6,728 nt of DNA from Myxococcota bacterium (lineage in GTDB: Bacteria; Myxococcota_C; UBA6777): the NCBI GenBank assembly GCA_963169055.1, contig CAUJFU010000398.1, forward strand, positions 1-6,728, written 5' to 3'. A program made the translations under genes and the position numbers. How positions within the stretch are numbered: position 1 is the stretch's first letter; each line of letters starts with the position of its first letter. Shown piece after piece: positions 1-4,126 of the stretch. The notes under the pieces are model-generated. The model had not been told where the DNA came from. It saw nothing but the letters and a program-made list of their open reading frames with translations, and did no database searches.

Positions 1-13
1 CAAAAAACATTAT

Positions 14-79
14 GATGCGTATTCGTCTCTTCCTTGAGCAGATGCGTATTCGTCTCTTCCTTGAGCAGATGCGTATTCG
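14..79. repeat. 27-bp tandem repeat, 2.4 copies
   Basis: Two identical 27-bp units (14-40 and 41-67) begin with gatgcgtattcg and end with ccttgagca. A third unit keeps only its first 12 bases (68-79). Because 27 is a multiple of three, the array stays open in several frames. On the plus strand it reads as a repeated MRIRLFLEQ. On the minus strand it reads as a repeated NTHLLKEET. Neither reading is joined to a recognisable protein here, but the minus frame stays open to the left edge from an in-frame GTG at 104-102, so a gene lying outside could begin here. The repeat itself is certain; its meaning is not. Confidence 0.9.
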
Positions 80-354
80 GGGCCGTTCTTGCTGCCTTTT
101 TCACCGCACCTTGCGGCTCGCGGCTTCTGGGGGCGGGTCGATGGGGCTTGCTCTCACAAGCCCGATCCAGAGAGCGGGCGGGTCATCGACCCGAAAGGCT
201 TTTGCTCTCCCTATGTTGGGAACTGCTCGCCGAACATGACATGTTTCTTCTCTTGTTTCAAGATTTGTACTCAGTGTCTGTTTTCGTGTAAGAAGGACTG
301 TATGAGGGATGTGCGGAGGATGGGAGAGGGAGGCGACGAAAAGGGCAGAAAAAC
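80..354. other. non-coding stretch with hairpins
   Basis: No convincing gene is seen. Open frames here are short, lack a good ribosome binding site and resemble no family I know. The stretch contains a 7-bp hairpin (gggcttg 144-150 with caagccc 157-163), a 5-bp hairpin (gggtc with gaccc, about 181-193) enclosed by gagagc (170-175) and gctctc (204-209), and a compact inverted repeat AACATG-a-CATGTT (233-245). The nested arms could fold as RNA in either direction, but no U-tract follows them and no known RNA family is recognised. Confidence 0.4.
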
Positions 355-387
355 AAAACCCCCTCGTGTTTTCACAGAGGGGGTTTT
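355..387 (-). terminator. rho-independent terminator of the pilin gene
   Basis: An 11-bp perfect stem pairs aaaaccccctc (355-365) with gagggggtttt (377-387), and the loop can pair a little further (gtg with cac). On the minus strand the G-rich arm is followed by a T-rich run (ttttgttttt), the classic intrinsic terminator form. It lies 23 bp beyond the pilin stop codon. The symmetric A/T flanks mean it could also stop plus-strand transcription. Confidence 0.9.
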
Positions 388-410
388 GAGAAACCGTGAT
401 GTCGTGTTGG

Positions 411-1067
411 TTATTCGAGGGGGTCACGCTTGACGATGTTGGAGCGTTCCACTTCGCCTGTGACCACGTTGACGTTTCCACGGAGGCGATAGTCAGAGTA
501 GGTTGCATCGCAGTCGATGTCTGCACGCGCAACAACCAGATACACAGCTCCGGTTCCAACGCCGCTGGTGCCGTAGTAGTATTGGAAGTAGTGTGCTTTG
601 TCGATGCCGAACTGAACGCGTTTCCAGATCAAGCCTTCCCAGTTGTTGGTATTTTTCGTATAGAGAGATTGGCCGATGTTGGGTGCTGTGCAAGGGTCGT
701 TTGCGGGGCTCGAAGCGCTACCTGCGTTGTCTGGTGTGGTACCCCACGTGCTGATGGTGTCTCCCAAACCAACGGAACCAGGGGACGGAATACCGTTGCT
801 CATGTCGTTTTGGGCGCTGCTGGTGGGGAAGTGGCGAACGACAGGGTTACCGCTGTTGGTGTCAGTGTGTTCGTCGTTGTACCAACCTGTTGCGCCCTTG
901 CTGACGGCTGCCAAGTTGACCGTCACTTCCGAGGTTTTGGCTTGGCGGGTAAAGCGGAGGTAGGTGGGGATGGCGACAACGGCGAGGATACCAATGATCG
1001 CGACGACGATCATCAATTCCACGAGGGTGAAACCTTGTTGGGACTTTTTGCGGAATTTGCTCAGCAT
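411..1067 (-). CDS. pilA: type IV major pilin-like protein (PilA family)
   Basis: This is a 218-aa prepilin, the subunit that would assemble into type IV pili after cleavage and N-methylation by prepilin peptidase. The leader is short and basic (residues 1-12, MLSKFRKKSQQG). Cleavage after Gly12 would leave Phe as the first mature residue and Glu17 as mature Glu5. The hydrophobic assembly helix follows (about 13-35, FTLVELMIVVAIIGILAVVAIP). The rest is a globular head with only two cysteines, Cys126 and Cys186, which could form the C-terminal disulfide loop common in pilins. The start is fixed by AAGGAG at 1079-1074, six bases before the ATG. The gene stands alone, with its own terminator downstream and a sigma-54-type promoter upstream. 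Its length suits a major pilin of the PilA type. A minor pilin or type II pseudopilin is possible because no other pilus genes are visible, so the symbol is provisional. Confidence 0.88.
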   Translation of the reverse strand: MLSKFRKKSQQGFTLVELMIVVAIIGILAVVAIPTYLRFTRQAKTSEVTVNLAAVSKGATGWYNDEHTDTNSGNPVVRHFPTSSAQNDMSNGIPSPGSVGLGDTISTWGTTPDNAGSASSPANDPCTAPNIGQSLYTKNTNNWEGLIWKRVQFGIDKAHYFQYYYGTSGVGTGAVYLVVARADIDCDATYSDYRLRGNVNVVTGEVERSNIVKRDPLE

Positions 1068-1161
1068 GGGATGCTCCTTGCTTAGTGGATGGTGCGCAGG
1101 GAATGCGCGGGGTGTGGTTTGCTCAAAAGAGCCACCACGATCGGTTGATGGTTTCCTCTCT

Positions 1162-1178
1162 AGGCATAAAGCGTGCCT
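1162..1178 (-). promoter_or_regulatory. sigma-54 (-24/-12) promoter for the pilin gene
   Basis: The minus strand reads AGGCACGCTTTATGCCT from 1178 to 1162. Compared with the sigma-54 consensus TGGCACG-N4-TTGC, it has GG and GC at the exact 12-base separation, the full GGCACG block and TGC. Only the first T and one T of the -12 box differ. Transcription would start near 1152, giving a leader of about 85 bases before the pilin ATG. Sigma-54 control of pilA through PilS/PilR is known in Myxococcus and Pseudomonas. The ends (AGGCA/TGCCT) also form a short inverted repeat, so a hairpin or operator is an alternative reading. Confidence 0.6.
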
Positions 1179-1228
1179 TCTTTCAAAAAGGCATTGCGCG
1201 CCAAGATTATGATGAACTTTTGCGCTTT

Positions 1229-1270
1229 GGGGGTGGTGTGGGGGGTGGTGTGTGGGGGGGGAATTTGGGG
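1229..1270 (+). other. G-rich tract able to form a G-quadruplex
   Basis: Four runs of 5, 6, 8 and 4 guanines (1229-1233, 1240-1245, 1254-1261, 1267-1270) are separated by loops of 6, 8 and 5 bases that are themselves rich in G and T. This satisfies the usual pattern for an intramolecular G-quadruplex. The tract lies about 75-120 bp upstream of the predicted pilin start of transcription, between the promoter and the inverted-repeat array, on the strand that is the template for the pilin gene. No function can be read from sequence alone. Confidence 0.55.
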
Positions 1271-1286
1271 TGGCGAGGTGTACTTA

Positions 1287-1334
1287 TGACAAATCACGTC
1301 AGTGACAAATCGCGTCAGTGACCAATTTTGTCAC
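1287..1334. promoter_or_regulatory. three TGAC-N7-GTCA sites at 16-bp period
   Basis: Three consecutive 16-bp units (1287-1302, 1303-1318, 1319-1334) each contain TGAC, seven bases, then GTCA. The first two units differ by one base. The third shares only the inverted arms, and its arms extend to six bases (AGTGAC with GTCACT). Keeping the arms while the spacer changes is what selection on a dimeric protein-binding site would produce. The array overlaps the last bases of the peptidase gene (stop at 1317-1315) and sits about 135-180 bp upstream of the predicted pilin transcription start, a normal position for sigma-54 activator sites. PilR or another enhancer-binding protein is the natural candidate, by inference. 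Confidence 0.5.
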
Positions 1335-2358
1335 TTGGGGGAGATTCCAAAGCGCGTCGGAGTTCTGTGTAGGAAAGCGAAGCGTCGGAGGGAGGAAACG
1401 AAGAAGGGAGATCGGTCGGTGGGTCTTCTGGGGAGGGATCGTCTTGCATCTGGGCGATCTGTTGTTTTCGCAGGGCTTTTTGGCGGATGTAGAAGAAGGG
1501 CAGGAGGAGGCAAAACAGCGTGAGCCACAACGTTTCGTGGGCCAACAGAGCGATCCAATGGTAGTGGCTGCGCAGGTGTTGTTGCCAAGCAGGGAGCAGC
1601 CGAGCGTGAGGTTGTCCAAGGACGTTCGAGAGAGCTTGATCAAAGGAGTGGCCTGTGCGCAGGAGTTCGAGGACGCGGGGCAGAAGATCGGGGGCGTGGG
1701 CGCGCAAAAATTGGAGGTGCGCGAAGCTGACAGCGTAGGCGAGCGTGGCGGAGGAGCCATCTGCGGGAAAGCGTTGTGTGAGCGAGGGGATGGGGGGGAT
1801 ACGACCGCTGATTTGGGCGCTGGCGAGGGTAAGGAATCGGTCAAATGCGGTGTAATCGTTGGATTGTTGCATCGCGACCGCTTCGACAAACCACAGCGGC
1901 ATCGGTTGAAATCGGGCTGCGCGAAAAAGCACCAAGTGACTGAGTTCGTGGACAAAGGTTTGGTAGATCTGAGGGAAGCCTTGGCCGGGCTGTTGGCGCA
2001 GAGTCATCAACCCTTGGCGTGGGTACGCGAGGCCGGCAATCCATGCGTGCGGTGTCCATGCGTGCGGCTGGATCGCGGCATAGTCGCGATCGACACGAGC
2101 CATTCGGATCTCGAAGTGGGCGTGTTCTTTGTAGCCCAGTTCTTCGGCGATGCGTAGATAATCTTGCTCCATCCGTTCTGCGATGCGTCGGGCAAGCCAA
2201 GCCAGATCGGTCGGATAGCGCAACGTAAAGTGCTTGGTGCGCAGCGTTTGTGGGAGCTGCTTTGACACGGCGAGCGTCGCTCCCTTTTGAGGAAAACCAA
2301 ACCAAAACAGCCCCACAAGAACCAGCCAACCAAAGCGAGCAAAAAAACGTTCACGCAT
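1315..2358 (-). CDS. exported MA-like zinc peptidase with C-terminal membrane anchor
   Basis: The 347-aa product looks like a gluzincin metallopeptidase of the peptidase MA-like group. Residues 8-22 are a hydrophobic signal or anchor segment after a basic start (MRERFFARFG). The zinc site is HELSH at 137-141, with a probable third ligand Glu159 in PLWFVEAVA, 18 residues on, matching HExxH...E spacing. A second hydrophobic segment (about 269-291) is followed by basic residues and a hydrophilic tail rich in Pro, Ser and Asp. The catalytic domain should therefore face the periplasm, held in the inner membrane. The ATG at 2358 overlaps the yggS stop by eight bases (ATGCGTGA). No Shine-Dalgarno is visible, so translation is probably coupled to yggS. 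In-frame ATGs at 2406 and 2478 would put a repeat-derived tail before the signal segment and are less likely. The substrate is unknown. Confidence 0.78.
   Translation of the reverse strand: MRERFFARFGWLVLVGLFWFGFPQKGATLAVSKQLPQTLRTKHFTLRYPTDLAWLARRIAERMEQDYLRIAEELGYKEHAHFEIRMARVDRDYAAIQPHAWTPHAWIAGLAYPRQGLMTLRQQPGQGFPQIYQTFVHELSHLVLFRAARFQPMPLWFVEAVAMQQSNDYTAFDRFLTLASAQISGRIPPIPSLTQRFPADGSSATLAYAVSFAHLQFLRAHAPDLLPRVLELLRTGHSFDQALSNVLGQPHARLLPAWQQHLRSHYHWIALLAHETLWLTLFCLLLPFFYIRQKALRKQQIAQMQDDPSPEDPPTDLPSSFPPSDASLSYTELRRALESPPSDKIGH
2040..2067. repeat. 15-bp direct duplication inside the peptidase gene
   Basis: The 13-base string tccatgcgtgcgg occurs at 2040-2052 and again at 2055-2067, two bases apart, giving a 15-bp period. 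In the peptidase it encodes a duplicated P-H-A-W-(T/I) at residues about 98-107, before the HExxH motif. The frame is preserved. It looks like a recent small in-frame duplication. Confidence 0.8.
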
Positions 2359-3100
2359 GGGAGTCTTCGAAGGGATGGGAGTCTTCGGAGGGATGGGAGT
2401 CTTCATGGAAGGGGCGTTCCCCAAACAAAGCTGTTCCCACACGGATGAAGGTGGCACCTTCTTGGATGGCGACGGCAAAGTCGTGGCTCATGCCCATCGA
2501 GAGGTGCGGGAGAGAGCGGCCTGTTTGTTCTTGGAGTTGGTCGCGCCAATGTCGTAGTGCTTGGAAGAACGGGCGCGTAGCTTCTGGATCTTCGTAGAGT
2601 GGAGGGATCACCATCAGACCTTGGATGACGATGTGGGCGGGGGCTTGTTGAAGGAGTTCGCGGGCTTCTTCGAGGCGATTGATCCCTGATTTTTGGGATT
2701 CATGGGCGACATTGCATTGAAGCAGCGTGTGGAGGGGAAGATCGGGCGGTTGGCGCTTGGCGAGTTCTTGGAGAAGCGCCACGCTATCGAGGGTGTGGAG
2801 CCATGCTGTCCGTCCCACGATGTATTTGCATTTGTTGCGTTGCAGCGGTCCGATCAGATGCCAACGCAGCGCAGGGCAAGTCGTGGCGAGGTCGTCGGCT
2901 TTCTGACGCCATTCTTGGATGTAGTTTTCGCCGAAGTCGCGTAGTCCCGCATCGTAGGCTTCTTGGAGGGCGGTGTTGGGGTGCATTTTGGACACGCCCA
3001 CCAATGTCACTTCGTTGCGAGCGCGGCCTGCTTGGTCACAAGCGGCTTGGATCGCTTGTTCGATGGCGTTGAGACGTTGTGAAAAGGATGTGACGTTCAA
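2351..3100 (-). CDS. yggS: YggS/PLPBP family PLP-binding protein
   Basis: This 249-aa protein is the pyridoxal-phosphate homeostasis protein (YggS, YlmE, PROSC, PLPBP), a cytosolic alanine-racemase-fold barrel without known catalytic activity. Family marks appear in order: the PLP lysine Lys38 in VGVSK, FGENYIQE (56-63), HLIGPLQRNK (81-90), SQKSGI (135-140), GLMVIPP (161-167), SMGMSHD (201-207) and IRVGTALFG (219-227), the phosphate-binding end. The start is TTG at 3100-3098, with AGGAG seven bases upstream; no ATG or GTG fits. The family normally ends soon after the FG motif. Here a tail of HEDSHP-SEDSHP-FEDSHA (about 232-249) is encoded by an 18-bp tandem repeat and looks like an added extension. 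The gene follows maf and overlaps the peptidase gene by eight bases, indicating an operon. Confidence 0.93.
   Translation of the reverse strand: MNVTSFSQRLNAIEQAIQAACDQAGRARNEVTLVGVSKMHPNTALQEAYDAGLRDFGENYIQEWRQKADDLATTCPALRWHLIGPLQRNKCKYIVGRTAWLHTLDSVALLQELAKRQPPDLPLHTLLQCNVAHESQKSGINRLEEARELLQQAPAHIVIQGLMVIPPLYEDPEATRPFFQALRHWRDQLQEQTGRSLPHLSMGMSHDFAVAIQEGATFIRVGTALFGERPFHEDSHPSEDSHPFEDSHA
2357..2410. repeat. 18-bp tandem repeat over the yggS/peptidase overlap
   Basis: Three 18-bp units start with atgggagtcttc: 2357-2374, 2375-2392 and 2393-2410. The first two differ by one base; the third matches over its first 12 bases. In the yggS frame the array encodes the repeated E-D-S-H-P tail. In the peptidase frame it encodes K-T-P-I-P units just upstream of the chosen start. 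The array's end coincides with the peptidase ATG (2358-2356), so the gene overlap was probably rebuilt by repeat expansion. As 18 is divisible by three, copy changes lengthen or shorten YggS without a frameshift. Confidence 0.92.
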
Positions 3101-3153
3101 AATGAAGCTCCTGCTTGAAGCGATTCGAGGTGCGAAAAGGATGTGACGTTCAA
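3097..3153 (-). CDS. possible 18-codon leader ORF from the duplicated yggS start
   Basis: The middle 53-bp unit contains a second copy of the yggS start: TTG at 3153-3151 followed by codons for NVTSFS. It then runs into HLESLQAGASF and stops at TGA 3099-3097. That stop shares two bases with the true yggS TTG (3100-3098), the arrangement used for translational coupling. Its Shine-Dalgarno copy has decayed from AGGAG to AAGAG, so initiation would be weak. It may be only a by-product of the duplication; no function is claimed. Confidence 0.2.
   Translation of the reverse strand: MNVTSFSHLESLQAGASF
3108..3112 (-). promoter_or_regulatory. ribosome binding site deciding the TTG start of yggS
   Basis: AGGAG on the minus strand (3112-3108) is seven bases before TTG at 3100-3098, an ideal distance. 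No ATG or GTG is in frame nearby, and the next residues align with other YggS N-termini. The site lies in the 53-bp unit, in sequence that encodes the Maf C-terminus in the third copy (codons GCA GGA GCT). Confidence 0.75.
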
Positions 3154-3202
3154 AATGAATCTCTTGCTTGGAGAGATTCGAGGCGCGAAAAGGTGGCGGT
3201 GT

Positions 3203-3796
3203 TTAAAAGTAAGCTCCTGCTTGGAGAGATTCGAGGCGCGAAAAGAGGTGGTGCAACGGCAGCCCCACGACGTTGAAGTAGCAACCTTCGATGCGTTGGA
3301 CAAACCAAGCGCCCTTTCCTTGGATGCCATAAGCTCCCGCTTTGTCCATTGGTTCGTGGGTTTGGATATAGCGTTGTATCTGTTCTTCGGAGGCTTGGCG
3401 AAATTGGACACGGGTGGAGACTTGGCTTCGATCGCGGATGCCTTGGTTTCCGTGAAAGATCGCGAGACCTGTGATGACTTGGTGTTCGCGTCCCACGAGC
3501 CTTTTAAGCATCTGCAACGCGTCTTCTTTGTTGGCAGGTTTTCCGAGGATGTGTTTGTCTTGCACGACCACCGTGTCGGCTGCGATGATCCACGCTTCGG
3601 GGTCTTGGAGGGCTTCGAGAACACAGGCTGCTTTGTGTTCTGCTGCGCGCACTGCGTATTCGGCGGGATCTTCGTTGGATTTGGGCGATGGTTCGGGATG
3701 ATTCGCGGGGTACACCTCGAAGGAGAGCCCCATCTGCTTGAGCAGATCGATGCGTCGGGGAGAAGAAGACGCCAAGATCAAACGACCGAGAGCCAT
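3203..3796 (-). CDS. maf: Maf nucleoside triphosphate pyrophosphatase
   Basis: This 197-aa cytosolic enzyme hydrolyses non-canonical or surplus nucleoside triphosphates to the monophosphate and pyrophosphate. The N-terminal motif LILASSSPRR (6-15) binds phosphate. AADTVVV (72-78) supplies the catalytic base Asp74. GKP (85-87) and KAGAYGIQGKGAWFVQRIEG (152-171) with NVVGLPL (175-181) complete the family pattern. The AGAYGIQG form is that of the YhdE/Maf branch active on dTTP and UTP, rather than the YceF branch; that substrate assignment is by family only. The ATG at 3796 gives the usual N-terminus, with a modest GAAAGG ten bases upstream. The last residues, RLESLQAGAYF, lie in the 53-bp repeat, so the C-terminus may have been altered by the duplication. 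It heads the minus-strand operon with yggS and the peptidase. Confidence 0.95.
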   Translation of the reverse strand: MALGRLILASSSPRRIDLLKQMGLSFEVYPANHPEPSPKSNEDPAEYAVRAAEHKAACVLEALQDPEAWIIAADTVVVQDKHILGKPANKEDALQMLKRLVGREHQVITGLAIFHGNQGIRDRSQVSTRVQFRQASEEQIQRYIQTHEPMDKAGAYGIQGKGAWFVQRIEGCYFNVVGLPLHHLFSRLESLQAGAYF

Positions 3797-3827
3797 GATT
3801 CAGATGCCTTTCGCACGAAAATTGAGC

Positions 3828-3883
3828 GGTCAAAGCGACCTTCGCCTGCCGCAGGATATCGGCACCAAAGCGGAGCACTCCGC
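3828..3883 (-). other. three hairpins in the presumed maf leader
   Basis: Three short inverted repeats lie in line upstream of maf: GGTC/GACC (3828-3831 and 3837-3840), TGCCG/CGGCA (3847-3851 and 3860-3864) and GCGGAG/CTCCGC (3870-3875 and 3878-3883). If maf is transcribed from the promoter proposed at 3899-3926, all three fall in its roughly 95-base leader. I recognise no riboswitch class, and there is no terminator U-tract. Confidence 0.4.
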
Positions 3884-3898
3884 AGAAAGTTGGCGCAA

Positions 3899-3926
3899 AA
3901 GCTAACGCAGATCGCCATGTTGTCAA
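3899..3926 (-). promoter_or_regulatory. candidate sigma-70 promoter for the maf operon
   Basis: The minus strand has a perfect -35 hexamer TTGACA (3926-3921), 16 bases, then TAGCTT (3904-3899), a weak -10 with the key first TA and final T. Transcription would begin near 3892. The position in the divergent intergenic region suits the maf-yggS-peptidase operon. A perfect TTGACA can occur by chance, so support is moderate. Confidence 0.4.
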
Positions 3927-3955
3927 ACGTCTCATTTTGTGTGGGAGGGATGGGC

Positions 3956-4041
3956 GAGCAGCGGTGGTTTGGGGCAAAGATCCGCCAAACATGGCAGATA
4001 ACCCGGGTTGGGAGTGACCGATGAGCAGCGGTGGTTTGGGG
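3956..4041. repeat. two copies of a 19-bp direct repeat upstream of the methyltransferase
   Basis: gagcagcggtggtttgggg occurs at 3956-3974 and at 4023-4041, 67 bp apart. Both copies are preceded by tgggag at the same distance (eight unmatched bases between), so the related unit is about 33 bp. Between them an imperfect inverted repeat, ATCcGCCA-aaca-TGGCaGAT, lies near 3980-4000. The second copy ends just before the -35 hexamer proposed for the methyltransferase, so a regulatory role is possible but unproven. Confidence 0.7.
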
Positions 4042-4043
4042 GC

Positions 4044-4072
4044 TTGTCTTGGTGAGAGGGGGCGGGTATCTT
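4044..4072 (+). promoter_or_regulatory. candidate promoter for the methyltransferase gene
   Basis: TTGTCT (4044-4049) and TATCTT (4067-4072) each match four of six sigma-70 consensus bases and are separated by the optimal 17 bases. A start near 4079 would give a leader of about 48 bases, opening with a 7-bp stem GCGTTGT/ACAACGC (4077-4083 and 4094-4100) just upstream of the ribosome binding site. The promoter call is modest. Confidence 0.35.
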
Positions 4073-4126
4073 GCGCGCGTTGTTTTGAGAACGACAACGC
4101 CCAACACCCGAAACAAGGAGGAAAAC

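Larger units (their letters stand above)
3079..3245. repeat. 53-bp tandem triplication of the maf/yggS junction
   Basis: Three 53-bp units (3079-3131, 3132-3184, 3185-3237) and a short fourth start (3238-3245, gcgaaaag) lie head to tail. On the minus strand each unit runs from codons of the Maf C-terminus (RLESLQAGA) through the stop codon into the first codons of yggS (NVTSFS). The first unit on the plus strand carries the true yggS start. The third carries the Maf stop (TAA, 3205-3203). The middle one is a hybrid remnant of both. The simplest history is that maf and yggS once overlapped at TTTTGA, and tandem duplication then separated them. Confidence 0.93.

Noticed and set aside
233-245. 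AACATG-a-CATGTT palindrome as an operator
   Set aside because: It is a single short palindrome with no promoter or gene clearly attached; could be chance.
101-559. 152-codon minus-strand open frame overlapping the pilin end
   Set aside because: It overlaps the pilin in another frame and runs through the strong terminator at 355-387; no family resemblance.
396-1085. 229-codon plus-strand open frame
   Set aside because: It is antisense to the well-supported pilin gene, is composed of low-information Val/Cys/Asp-rich sequence and lacks a ribosome binding site or a recognisable domain.
1184-1200. A second sigma-54-like site, TGGCGCGCAATGC, on the minus strand
   Set aside because: The GG and GC elements are two bases too close; the site at 1162-1178 has exact spacing.
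2406-2478. Longer N-terminus for the peptidase (ATG at 2478 or 2406)
   Set aside because: It would place up to 40 repeat-derived residues before the signal segment and has no ribosome site; the ATG at 2358 gives a normal basic-hydrophobic signal and a coupled overlap.
4031-4126. Longer N-terminus for the methyltransferase (ATG at 4031)
   Set aside because: AAGGAGG lies just before the ATG at 4127, and family similarity begins only after that residue.
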